Source of the DNA: Chloroflexota bacterium
Lineage (GTDB): Bacteria; Chloroflexota; Anaerolineae; Promineifilales; Promineifilaceae
NCBI GenBank assembly: GCA_020631655.1
Contig: JAHDGV010000005.1
Location: 1-40,325, forward strand
Reading direction: 5' to 3'
Length of the DNA: 40,325 nt
Shown: in pieces, positions 25,585 through 33,417 of the stretch
Numbering within the stretch: position 1 is the first letter of the stretch
Layout of the letters: every line of letters begins with the position of its first letter
The notes under the pieces: generated by a model
Database searches by the model: none
Told to the model about the DNA's origin: nothing
Seen by the model: only the letters and a program-made list of their open reading frames with translations
Program-made: the position numbers and the translations under genes

Positions 25585-26589
25585 ATGTCAACCACCCCTT
25601 TAACCGTCAGCGAAATTTTTGATTTAGCCAAGCAATGTTTGTTGAACAACGGCTGTAACGTAGACAATGCGGAAGCGGCCGCCCGCACCATTAGCACGGC
25701 CGAGCGTGATGGCTCTGAGTCACACGGACTGTTTAGATTGCCCGGTTACATCAAGTCATTGCGGAGCGGCAAAGTCAACGGCCACGCAGTGCCTAAACCT
25801 GAGCCGCTTACCCCGGCCGCCATTCGGCTAGATGGAGACAATGGCTTTGCTCCGCTCGCCATCGAAGTGGGAACACCCTTGCTGGCAGAAGCGGCCGAGC
25901 AGTTGGGAGTCGCCGTGCTTACCATTCGCAACAGCTTCCATTTTGCCGCCCTTTGGCCAGAGGTTGAAGCACTGGCCGCAAAAGGCTTGGTTGGCTTAGC
26001 TTGCACCGTTCACACCCCAATGGTCGCCCCGTTTGGCGCCAAAAAAGCTTTTTTCAGCACCAACCCGATTTCGTTTGCGTATCCTCGGCCAAACAAAAAC
26101 CCGTATGTGTTTGACATGGCAACAGCAGCCAAAGCCCGCGGTGACATCGGGGTAGCGGCTCGGGACGGGCATGAACTGCCTCTGGGTATTGGGCTCGACT
26201 CTGACGGGAACCCAACAACCGATGCCAAAAAGATTCACCAAGGGGGGGTAATTTTGCCGTTTGGCGGCTACAAAGGGTCAGCGATTGCGACGATGATCGA
26301 ATTGCTAGCGGCCGGTTTGGTAGGAGACTATTTTAGCTATGAGGCGGCCGAGGCGGATAACAAAGACGGTGGTCCAGCGCGAGGTGGTGAATTTATTATG
26401 GCCCTCTCCCCAAAGATTTTGGCCGGTACAGATTGGGGCGATCACAGTGAAGCGTTTTTGACCAAACTTGAGCAAATGGAAGGGATACGCATGCCGGGGC
26501 AACGTCGTTTTGAAAACCGACTATCGCAGGCTCCAAGGCAAATTAATAGTGAGTTAGTAGAAACAATTAGAGAGTTAACGGCCGGATAA
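25585..26589 (+). CDS. Ldh/malate dehydrogenase-family NAD(P)-dependent oxidoreductase
   Basis: This 334-residue protein belongs to the malate/L-lactate dehydrogenase family distinct from classical LDH/MDH (YlbC/YiaK/ComC group). Visible motifs are RTISTAERDGSESHGLFRLPGYIKSLRSGKVN with the Ser-His pair, NSFHFAALWPEVEALAAKGLVGLACTV, FFSTNPISFAYPRPN and TTDAKKIHQGGVILPFGGYKGSAIATMIELLAAGLVGDYF. It oxidises or reduces a 2-hydroxy/2-oxo acid; the exact substrate cannot be read. ATG at 25585 with AGGAGA five to six bases upstream is preferred over the track start at 25534. It converges with the MFS gene eight bases later. Confidence 0.9.
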   Translation: MSTTPLTVSEIFDLAKQCLLNNGCNVDNAEAAARTISTAERDGSESHGLFRLPGYIKSLRSGKVNGHAVPKPEPLTPAAIRLDGDNGFAPLAIEVGTPLLAEAAEQLGVAVLTIRNSFHFAALWPEVEALAAKGLVGLACTVHTPMVAPFGAKKAFFSTNPISFAYPRPNKNPYVFDMATAAKARGDIGVAARDGHELPLGIGLDSDGNPTTDAKKIHQGGVILPFGGYKGSAIATMIELLAAGLVGDYFSYEAAEADNKDGGPARGGEFIMALSPKILAGTDWGDHSEAFLTKLEQMEGIRMPGQRRFENRLSQAPRQINSELVETIRELTAG

Positions 26590-26597
26590 CAGACGGC

Positions 26598-27938
26598 TCA
26601 ATCGACCGGTTTCAGGCGAAACCACATTAATCCCAACAGGCAAAATGCCGCAATCCCGCCAAGCAGAAAGACCCAGTTGGGCCCAATCCCTTCAAAAATA
26701 GCACCACCAACTAGGGGGCCTACAACCGAGCCCAGTGCCGTAAAGGCTGCGGCCGTTCCCAGCACTTCGCCGATCTTTGATGGGTCGGCCCGTTTGGTTA
26801 GCAAACTGCTGATATTTGGGTTCAGCATGCCTATGCCAACAGGCACCAAGAGCATGGTAAACAGCATGTAGGTCAATGCGCCGTTCCCTTGCTCAGCCCC
26901 CTCGGCCGGTAAAAGCTTTAACTGTTCGTCTAAGGTGTCTTGCGGAGTATTAGCAGATCCCTGCTGTAGCTCAGCCACCAAAGCATCGCGCGAATACCAT
27001 GTGACAGGCTGAGACGGGGTAAATCCGGTTAGCACAAAGCCCAACCCAAATAAAAACAGCCCCGTGAAAACGAGTTTTTGTTCCCCAAAGCGTTTGTTCA
27101 GCGGGCCGGCCAGTCCCCCCTGCATGATGGCCGAGATAATTCCAAAGACGCTGAAAAAGATAACGTTACCCAAGCTGTTAAGCCCCAGTTTGGTTAAGGT
27201 AAATGGGGCAAATGTCAGCTGAAAAGAACCAAAAATCACTTGATTTAGAAAGACAAATAAAAAGATGATCCCCAAGGCTGGGTGAAGCATATAGTCTTTC
27301 ATCCGGCCGAAGTTCAAGCCGCGCTCTGCCGTTTCCGCTTTGCCACGTTTTTCGGGGGGATGGGTTTCTTCAAGCACAAACGTTGTGAGAATCACGCTGA
27401 CAAATGCAAAGCAAGCGGCTAAAAACGCAGGAGCGCTGTAATTATTGCCGCTAATCCATAAGGCAAGCCCACTCAACGCGGGGCCGATGACAAAACCAAT
27501 CCCAAATGTTGCACCGATCAAACCGAGGCCGCGTGCCCGATTTTCTTCGTCGGTGCTGTCTGTGATTACTGATTGGGCCGTTGAGAGATTGGCACCGGTA
27601 ATCCCGTCGAGAATGCGGGACAAGAAGACGATCCACAGCGCATTTGAAAAGCCCAGAATGATTAGGCTGATAAACGTCCCCATTTGAGCCGTGGCTAAAA
27701 CCGGCTTCCGGCCGACTCTGTCTGACAAGCCCCCCAAAATAGGGGCAAAAATGAACTGCATGGCCGGATAGGCTGAACCCAGAAGCCCAATCGTAAAGGC
27801 ATCCGCCCCAAATGCAATGGCGTAATATGGTAGAACCGGGATCAAAATAGTTAGCCCCAACACGTCTACCAGTACGACAACAAGCACGGGAACAAGCTTT
27901 TTAAAATCGAGTGAGTTTTCTTCTTTTGCTTCGGCCAA
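26598..27938 (-). CDS. MFS transporter (DHA1/TetA-like)
   Basis: The 446-residue product has twelve predicted helices in two six-helix halves. It carries the MFS motif A (GGLSDRVGRKPVL) between helices 2 and 3, a motif-A remnant GPLNKRFGEQKLV in the second half, and a motif C-like ATFGIGFVIGPALSGLALW in helix 5. This fits drug:H+ antiporters related to TetA. A polar loop of about 45 residues (SRDALVAELQQGSANTPQDTLDEQLKLLPAEGAEQ) follows helix 9. The start is TTG, with AAGGAAA nine bases upstream. Substrate unknown. Confidence 0.88.
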   Translation of the reverse strand: MAEAKEENSLDFKKLVPVLVVVLVDVLGLTILIPVLPYYAIAFGADAFTIGLLGSAYPAMQFIFAPILGGLSDRVGRKPVLATAQMGTFISLIILGFSNALWIVFLSRILDGITGANLSTAQSVITDSTDEENRARGLGLIGATFGIGFVIGPALSGLALWISGNNYSAPAFLAACFAFVSVILTTFVLEETHPPEKRGKAETAERGLNFGRMKDYMLHPALGIIFLFVFLNQVIFGSFQLTFAPFTLTKLGLNSLGNVIFFSVFGIISAIMQGGLAGPLNKRFGEQKLVFTGLFLFGLGFVLTGFTPSQPVTWYSRDALVAELQQGSANTPQDTLDEQLKLLPAEGAEQGNGALTYMLFTMLLVPVGIGMLNPNISSLLTKRADPSKIGEVLGTAAAFTALGSVVGPLVGGAIFEGIGPNWVFLLGGIAAFCLLGLMWFRLKPVD

Positions 27939-28044
27939 GTGGCTGTTTCCTTTACGAAATAATAAGAGATGGAATTAAAACCTGATTGAGTTGATTCACC
28001 AATCTTCAATACTAAAAATCTAACAGAGCAAAGCGCGGATCACA

Positions 28045-28060
28045 CCATACTTTTGCACAT
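28045..28060. promoter_or_regulatory. Shared 16-bp site CCATACTTTTGCACAT upstream of the MBL lipoprotein
   Basis: The same 16 bases occur at 30184-30199, ahead of the AraC regulator and the phosphatase lipoprotein. The core TTTTGCACA recurs there in direct and inverted orientation. It lies about 90 bases before the MBL lipoprotein start. It is probably an operator for the AraC-type regulator encoded at 30254; that link is inference. Confidence 0.6.
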
Positions 28061-28100
28061 TTTCACTACATTTTTGATCTTCATTCTCCTTGCTCGAATC

Positions 28101-28121
28101 GTCACAATCATTCTGTGTGAC
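28101..28121. promoter_or_regulatory. GTCACA-N9-TGTGAC inverted repeat in MBL lipoprotein leader
   Basis: A 6-bp inverted repeat (GTCACA at 28101, TGTGAC at 28116) lies about 30 bases before the start codon. It could be a second operator or a leader hairpin. It is the reverse polarity of a CRP site (TGTGA-N6-TCACA), so CRP binding is not claimed. Confidence 0.35.
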
Positions 28122-28150
28122 ATGACTTTTGACTAAAAAGGAGAATTTAA

Positions 28151-29128
28151 ATGGTCCGAAACAAATTTGTACTAATCAGCCTGCTAGCCTTTGCTTTTGT
28201 GCTAGCGGCTTGCGGTGGCTCGGCCGAACCCGTGCCTGAAACAGATGGTGAAACATCTAGCAATACAGAACCAACTGAAGTCGTTATTGTGGTTGAAGAA
28301 GCAACGGAACCTGTTGTTGAAGAACCAGAGCCGGAAGCGGTTCGTGTGGAAGGCATCCCAGTGCCAACAACATCAGACTACCCATCAGGCGCAGAGATAA
28401 TGGTGTATGACTTTGGCGATATGGTGCTCCACGCGTTTGTGAACCCGCCTCAGGGTGCAGGCAACGGCACCTATGTGATTGAAAGCGCCAACACGCTCGT
28501 CTTAATCGATGCTCACTTTGCAGAAGAGTCATCTCGGGCATTCAGAGAGTATGTAGACGCCATCGGTAAACCGATTGACCGGATTTATGCGACTCATGAG
28601 CACCCAGATCACATCAATGGATTAGGGAATGCATTTGCTGACATCGAAAGCTATGCCTCGGCCGAAGTTGTTGAACTTGCTGCTCAAGCGGGCATCACAA
28701 TCGACAATGTTGTGGGTGAAGGGAGCGAGACGATTGACGGCATTAACTACGAATATCAGATTTTCAAAGATGCTGAATCGGAAGAAGCGCTTGTGATTAA
28801 ATTCCCCGATTACGCCGTCATGGCAACGGGTGACCTGATCTACAACAACTACCACATGGTCATGAATCCAAACATTCCAAACTGGATTGATCAATTGGCT
28901 CAGCTTGAAGCGATGACAGAGTATGAACTGCTTTTATCAGGGCATGGGGCTCCGGCCGACCGAAGCGTTTACGCTGAATCAACCGATTATCTTGAAACTG
29001 CTTGGGAAATCTATAATGAGATCGATGACCCAGACGCGTTTCAGGCCGCTTTGGTTGAAGCATACCCTGATTATCAAGCGCCATTCTTTTTAGGATTGGC
29101 GGCACAGCGACTCTACCCAAAACCGTAA
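28151..29128 (+). CDS. Metallo-beta-lactamase-fold lipoprotein
   Basis: The N-terminus (FVLISLLAFAFVLAACGGS) is a lipoprotein signal with lipobox LAAC. An acidic linker of about 55 residues (PVPETDGETSSNTEPTEVVIVVEEATEPVVEEPEPE) follows. The MBL domain has NTLVLIDAHFAEESSRAF, the zinc motif THEHPDHINGL (HxHxDH), YAVMATGDLIY in place of the usual TGD metal ligand strand, and LLSGHGAPADRS with a third His. Together these would bind one or two metal ions. It would act outside the membrane; the substrate is unknown. GGAG seven bases upstream supports the start. An operator-like site is shared with the AraC gene region. Confidence 0.88.
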   Translation: MVRNKFVLISLLAFAFVLAACGGSAEPVPETDGETSSNTEPTEVVIVVEEATEPVVEEPEPEAVRVEGIPVPTTSDYPSGAEIMVYDFGDMVLHAFVNPPQGAGNGTYVIESANTLVLIDAHFAEESSRAFREYVDAIGKPIDRIYATHEHPDHINGLGNAFADIESYASAEVVELAAQAGITIDNVVGEGSETIDGINYEYQIFKDAESEEALVIKFPDYAVMATGDLIYNNYHMVMNPNIPNWIDQLAQLEAMTEYELLLSGHGAPADRSVYAESTDYLETAWEIYNEIDDPDAFQAALVEAYPDYQAPFFLGLAAQRLYPKP

Positions 29129-29201
29129 AGTGAATCGGCTGTCTCCATCAATCAAGATGGCCGAGCGGTAAAACGGATAAACATTCGGCAACCCCAGAGG
29201 T

Positions 29202-29257
29202 CAAGAATGACTCAGAAGGCGACTCATCACTAAAAATGAGTCGCCTTTATTCTTGAT
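29202..29257. terminator. Bidirectional terminator between convergent lipoprotein genes
   Basis: AAGGCGACTCAT (29216-29227), eight loop bases and ATGAGTCGCCTTT form a perfect 12-pair stem followed by TTTATTCTT on the plus strand. An outer pair, TCAAGAAT and ATTCTTGA, flanks it. It terminates the MBL lipoprotein transcript and abuts the stop of the convergent phosphatase gene. Confidence 0.88.
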
Positions 29258-30098
29258 TCAGAGCCGCCATCACCGGCCAATCGTAGAGCCCGATGCGGCC
29301 GACAAACTCATAGTTTCCATCCCCCGTCGGCCGATAGACAAACGAATCCCCTTCCTCAAACGTATCATCCAAATCGCGCCAGTTGCGCAACGTACCGATG
29401 TGGGCCACCACAATTGTGTTGGTGCCAGACTCAGGTTCAGTTGCCAAAACCTCTCCAAGCGTTTCTCTCAGCTCAGTACGTGACACAACAAACGGAACAT
29501 CAAACGCTAAAATGGCGGTTTCAAGCGTTCGGCAGTATTGGGTGCTGGTGATTTTGCTGATGGGTAGCTCCAGCTGATCATACGCGTTGCGAATCATAAG
29601 GGCTTCATCCCGGCCGCGTTCGCTCAAAATCCGCTGTGTCTCACAACTCCCCAAGCTGACATCTGTATCCCCCCGACTGCGATCGGTGTGGGTGTGGCGC
29701 ACATAAATCACATAGCCGCCCTCATAGAGCTTGTTGAGCAGTGACTCAAGCTCGGCCGGATCAGAAAGCTCAAAATTGTCTGGCTGACATTCGGCCGCTA
29801 TTCCGGCCGTGATGACATTGACCCATTTATTGAGATCAAGCAACGCATCGTTTTGAGCGTTAAACTCCGCAAACGCCTGTTCAATTAAAAATTGCTGGCC
29901 GGTAACACTGCACAATTCTTCTGGCGGAAGTTCCTCAGCAACAGGTGCCGGTGTATTTGTTGGCTCTGGGTCAACTTCAACACCAACTTCTTGAATGGCG
30001 TCAGGAATTGGATCGGGCGGCGTGGCACATGCAAAAAGTAGGCCAAGGCTTAACAAAACAACTAATCTTTTTATGAGCATTGGTTTCTCTCTATCCAT
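29247..30098 (-). CDS. Histidine-phosphatase-superfamily lipoprotein
   Basis: The N-terminus (MLIKRLVVLLSLGLLFACATPP) is a lipoprotein signal with lipobox LFAC, followed by a Pro/Glu linker. A helical segment with SVTGQQFLIEQAFAEFNAQ lies before the phosphatase domain. The catalytic motif is YVIYVRHTHTD (RHT instead of the usual RHG). Then come LSERGRDEALMIRNAYDQL, STQYCRTLETAILAF with the second Arg, the acidic ELRETLGE, and the second His in IVVAHIGTLRN. It is probably an extracytoplasmic phosphatase. The track start at 30197 would put 33 unsupported residues before the signal. I prefer 30098 (GGGGGAG ten bases upstream); 30080 is also possible. Confidence 0.85.
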   Translation of the reverse strand: MDREKPMLIKRLVVLLSLGLLFACATPPDPIPDAIQEVGVEVDPEPTNTPAPVAEELPPEELCSVTGQQFLIEQAFAEFNAQNDALLDLNKWVNVITAGIAAECQPDNFELSDPAELESLLNKLYEGGYVIYVRHTHTDRSRGDTDVSLGSCETQRILSERGRDEALMIRNAYDQLELPISKITSTQYCRTLETAILAFDVPFVVSRTELRETLGEVLATEPESGTNTIVVAHIGTLRNWRDLDDTFEEGDSFVYRPTGDGNYEFVGRIGLYDWPVMAALNQE

Positions 30099-30253
30099 CA
30101 CAAATTTTCTCCCCCACAGATGCTGTGGTAAGTTGGAGTTATACTTCAAGCTACTAAACCGATGATATTTGACTGTGCAAATTCCATACTTTTGCACATC
30201 ATTTCTATAGTTTTACTATTTTTTGCACAGGTCGCTTTTGATACTCTAACTTT
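30099..30253. promoter_or_regulatory. Divergent regulatory region with three TTTGCACA half-sites
   Basis: TGTGCAAA (30174-30181) and TTTGCACA (30191-30198) form an 8-bp perfect inverted repeat with a 9-base centre. A third copy, TTTTGCACA, is at 30221-30229, 31 bases (about three helical turns) from the second. The middle copy sits in CCATACTTTTGCACAT, shared with 28045-28060. This arrangement between an AraC gene and its divergent neighbour is typical of AraC-family control with looping. Confidence 0.65.
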
Positions 30254-31141
30254 ATGCAAGACGATAAAGACGTATTTTCAGAAATCCCTGTTATCCCGCA
30301 CGCTCAAGAGTTGGTCACGATCAAAGCCTACATTGGCCAAGGGACCAGTCAATTTTGCTGTGTAGACCACCCCTTTCATCGGCACGCCTTCTACGAAATC
30401 GCTTGGGTCAGTCATGGGGCATCTTCATACTATGTCGACTTTAAAAGCTACGACGTCCCGCCGGGCTCACTCGTTTTTATCTCGCCCGGGCAAGTCCACC
30501 AGTGGCATGAGATCCAAGAAAAATCCCAGCTTACGGTAATTGGATTTGTGCCCGAGCTTTTTGCGATGGATATCACCGATGTGCAAAAGACGCTGATTAA
30601 TTTGCCGTTTTTTGTGGAAGATGCTTCCCCCGTTTACACCGTTCCCCAATCGCTTACCCCGATATTCGACCAGCATTTCAAAACGGCCGTTGCTCGTGCC
30701 TATGTCGATCCGTCCCAAGCGGAAACGCTCATTCGTGCTTATCTAAACCTGATTTTGACCGAAGCTCAAAATACACTTGCAAACAACCCAACTCCCAAAG
30801 TAACTGATCAGCCTGCCCCAATTCGACTAACCCGTCGCTTTCGACTGTCTGTTGAAAAAAACTATTTGCAACGGATTCAGGTTCAGGATTATGCGGATCA
30901 ATTGGGAGTCTCCACAAACCATCTTGTTGAAACGGTGCGTCAAACGGCCGGGCAAACGCCTAAACGGATCATTCAAGACAGATTGTTGCTTGAGGCCAAA
31001 AGATTGTTGGCTTACTCAACACTTTCAGCCGCCGAAATTGGAATCGAGCTCTCATTCCCCAACTCGTCGCAGTTCGGCCGCTGGTTCCGCACAAACGAAG
31101 GGATGGCTCCAGGGCAGTTTAGGCAACAGGTTTTGCAATAA
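30254..31141 (+). CDS. AraC-family transcriptional regulator
   Basis: The N-terminal half is a cupin-type sensor: HPFHRHAFYEIAWVSHGASSYYVDFKSYDVPPGSLVFISPGQVHQW. The C-terminal 100 residues are the double HTH of the AraC family, with LQRIQVQDYADQLGVSTNHLVETVRQTAGQTPKRIIQDRLLLEAKRLLAYSTLSAAEIGIELSFPNSSQFGRWFRTNEGMAPGQFRQ. It is divergent from the phosphatase lipoprotein and close to the MBL lipoprotein; TTTGCACA sites lie before all three transcripts. It probably autoregulates and controls both lipoprotein genes. The effector is unknown. A clear Shine-Dalgarno before ATG is not visible. Confidence 0.9.
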   Translation: MQDDKDVFSEIPVIPHAQELVTIKAYIGQGTSQFCCVDHPFHRHAFYEIAWVSHGASSYYVDFKSYDVPPGSLVFISPGQVHQWHEIQEKSQLTVIGFVPELFAMDITDVQKTLINLPFFVEDASPVYTVPQSLTPIFDQHFKTAVARAYVDPSQAETLIRAYLNLILTEAQNTLANNPTPKVTDQPAPIRLTRRFRLSVEKNYLQRIQVQDYADQLGVSTNHLVETVRQTAGQTPKRIIQDRLLLEAKRLLAYSTLSAAEIGIELSFPNSSQFGRWFRTNEGMAPGQFRQQVLQ

Positions 31142-31173
31142 CATATATCCCGTTTACTGAGTTTGCCGCCATT

Positions 31174-32262
31174 TTAGCGGCCGAACCAGCGCAAGGTCAG
31201 CTGATCATACACCCCATTTTCTTGCACCCTTAGCAGAGCCTGATTAATCTCTTCTGTGCGGGAACTCCCTTGAGGCAACACAATCCCATAATTCTCATTT
31301 TGAAAGATGTTGGGAACCAGCTGAACGTCCCCTGCAATTGCTAGGTTGGAAAAATACTGCAGCACGGGTGCATCATACACCAGCGCATCGGCTGACCCAT
31401 TTTGTAATGCCTCAAGCCCCGCCTGAACATCAACAACGGTTGAATGGGAAATCCCACGCTCGGTCAGGTATGCGGCCGATGTGGTACCGGGAAGCGTGAT
31501 CACTTCGTGGTTGCGCAAATCTTGCGGCCCGGCAATGCCGGATTCAAGTCGGCCAACGGTCAGGCTACTTGTAACGGTCGCCGTAAAGTACGAGACCAAG
31601 AATAGGCTCATCAGCATCCAGACCACCGCCAACAGTCGGCCGCGACTGTCTTTAAGGACCGTGTCCCCGTATCCCACCGTCGAGGCAGTAACAATGGTCC
31701 AATAAAAAGCTCCCCAAATTCCACGCAGGTAACTCCCTTGAAAATCAGGATTTTCATCTCGCTCCAGCAGCCAGGCGACATGCGCCACCAGTAATAGCGT
31801 GGCTAATGTTGCAATCAAAAATCGAACCAGATTCGGAGTGAAAATAGATCTAAACGCCGCCAAAGCCCCTTGGTCAACATCTGCCGCCGTCATGATTTGC
31901 AATCCAGCCGCAAAAAATGGGAGCGAAAAATCGACGACTTCTTCGCGGGAAGCCCGAATGCTCGTTGCTCCAATCCCCAAGTCAACGTCTCCCGCCTGAA
32001 CAGCCTCGAGCAGTGCAGATACATTTTCTAGCTCAACAAACTCGTATTCAATCCCAGCTTCATTGGCGATTGCGTCCCACAAGTCAACGCTAAATCCACT
32101 TGGCACAGGCCCATCTAAAAATACAAACGGCTCGACAGGATTGATGCCAACCCTAAGCACCCCATCACTTTGAGCCTGCGCAGTAGCCCCAAAGGCCAAG
32201 CCAACCAGCACGGCAACAAACAGACACACAAAAACTTTAGTTTTTCGTAGTGTTTCCCACAT
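31174..32262 (-). CDS. Prokaryotic ionotropic glutamate receptor-like channel (GluR0-like)
   Basis: The 362-residue protein has the order signal peptide (VFVCLFVAVLVGLAFGATAQAQ), ligand lobe S1, two membrane helices around a pore loop, and ligand lobe S2. S1 has VGINPVEPFVFLDGPVPSGFSVDLWDAIANEAG and GATSIRASREEVVDFSLPFF, where the Arg matches the ligand-carboxylate position of the family. The pore is WGAFYWTIVTASTVGYGDTVLKD with the potassium filter TVGYGD. The last helix has FLVSYFTATVTSSL, resembling the SYTANLAAF motif of animal receptors. S2 continues to LPQGSSRTEEINQALLRVQENG. ATG at 32262 with GGAGAAGGGA upstream is preferred. Amino-acid gating is inference. Confidence 0.9.
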   Translation of the reverse strand: MWETLRKTKVFVCLFVAVLVGLAFGATAQAQSDGVLRVGINPVEPFVFLDGPVPSGFSVDLWDAIANEAGIEYEFVELENVSALLEAVQAGDVDLGIGATSIRASREEVVDFSLPFFAAGLQIMTAADVDQGALAAFRSIFTPNLVRFLIATLATLLLVAHVAWLLERDENPDFQGSYLRGIWGAFYWTIVTASTVGYGDTVLKDSRGRLLAVVWMLMSLFLVSYFTATVTSSLTVGRLESGIAGPQDLRNHEVITLPGTTSAAYLTERGISHSTVVDVQAGLEALQNGSADALVYDAPVLQYFSNLAIAGDVQLVPNIFQNENYGIVLPQGSSRTEEINQALLRVQENGVYDQLTLRWFGR

Positions 32263-32315
32263 TTTCCCTTCTCCACACACCTAAATTTGACATGTAGTCT
32301 ACCAACAAGCTTGAC

Positions 32316-33392
32316 TCAATCAACCCACTCAAACGGCTTTGTGAGCTTTAAGCGTCGCTCGGCCGGTTTGTACCACCCCGTTGGGGCATAAAGATCACTG
32401 TGTAAGTAACACTCAACCAGCACTTCATCGCTTCCCTCTTCAAACGTCAAGCGGCGGCTCATCGGCACAACGGTTCGTTTTACGTGCCAGCGGGTCAACG
32501 CCCCAACGTTTAAAAACCAAGTTCCCCATTTCTGTTCGATGTGGGATCGGCCGCCGTACGTATCGTCTGGATTGGTATGGGTGTGACCACCGAGCCACAG
32601 GGCTGTTGCGGCCGGGTTTTCAGCCAAATACCCTTCAAACGATCCAGAGTCCTCTTGACCACCAACCCAGTACAAATACGAAGCACCGTGCGGCGTCCCT
32701 TCTGGATAATAGCCGTGGTAGTGAGTGCGCCAATTCCCATTTTCATCTTTGCGCATTCCTTCCCAGTCTCCCGAAGCAACGGTTGTGTTTTTAAGCATGT
32801 AGTGATGGGCTGACACAATGATGTCGTTGGGATGGCTCGCCACCATATCCTTCCACCACTCAAAGGTTTCTGCACTTACCACACCGCCCGGATTACCCCC
32901 TAGCGTTCCCCGGCCGATCGTTTGACTTGGCTCATTCCGATCGCTCATCATTAAAAACAGCAGGTTGCCAACACGGAATGAATATCGCTCCCACGTGCCC
33001 GTGATTTCATAAGGCCGCTGTGATTGATCAACTTTTGAAAACTGCGCAAACTGCCCAAGCGGATCAACCCATTTCTGCCACCACCAAGCATCTGGCTCGT
33101 CTAAACCGCTCCGGTCATGGTTGCCACAAATGCTGTAAATCGATTCTCGTTTGTGTTGTTGTAAGGCTCCCAGCTGTCGAACAACTTCTGCCCCTTCTTC
33201 ATCGTCAGGCACATCGTGTCCACCAGACATATCCCCAATGTCGATGGCAAAGTCCCATTCAAACGGAGGTCCGTTCTCCGAGCCTTGTTCTGATTGGGTG
33301 ATCGCATCTGCCAAGCTGGTCCGGCCGTGTTTGATGTCAGTGCCGACATGGGCATCGCCAAACGCCCAAATCCTCAGTTTCCCATCTTTCAT
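32316..33392 (-). CDS. Calcineurin-like metallophosphoesterase
   Basis: All five metal motifs of the family are present in order: FGDAHVGTD near residue 11, DIGDMSGG near 51, CGNHDR near 89, SAHHYML near 200, and GGHTHTN near 265. These bind a dimetal centre for phosphoester hydrolysis. No signal peptide is seen, so it is probably cytoplasmic. The 358-residue length leaves a C-terminal extension with LVECYLHSDLYAPTGWYKPAERRLKL. Substrate is unknown. AGGG nine bases before ATG is the only ribosome-site candidate. It lies 25 bases after the methyltransferase gene on the same strand. Confidence 0.85.
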   Translation of the reverse strand: MKDGKLRIWAFGDAHVGTDIKHGRTSLADAITQSEQGSENGPPFEWDFAIDIGDMSGGHDVPDDEEGAEVVRQLGALQQHKRESIYSICGNHDRSGLDEPDAWWWQKWVDPLGQFAQFSKVDQSQRPYEITGTWERYSFRVGNLLFLMMSDRNEPSQTIGRGTLGGNPGGVVSAETFEWWKDMVASHPNDIIVSAHHYMLKNTTVASGDWEGMRKDENGNWRTHYHGYYPEGTPHGASYLYWVGGQEDSGSFEGYLAENPAATALWLGGHTHTNPDDTYGGRSHIEQKWGTWFLNVGALTRWHVKRTVVPMSRRLTFEEGSDEVLVECYLHSDLYAPTGWYKPAERRLKLTKPFEWVD

Positions 33393-33417
33393 GTTAATGC
33401 CCTGTCAAAGATTAAAA

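Noticed and set aside
28101-28121. CRP-like binding site
   Set aside because: The half-sites are in reverse polarity (TCACA...TGTGA) and the spacing is nine, not six.
29152-29206. tRNA-like stretch AGATGGCCGAGCGGT resembling the D-arm of tRNA-Ser/Leu
   Set aside because: No anticodon arm, T-loop (GGTTCGA) or acceptor pairing follows; the similarity stops after the D-arm-like part.
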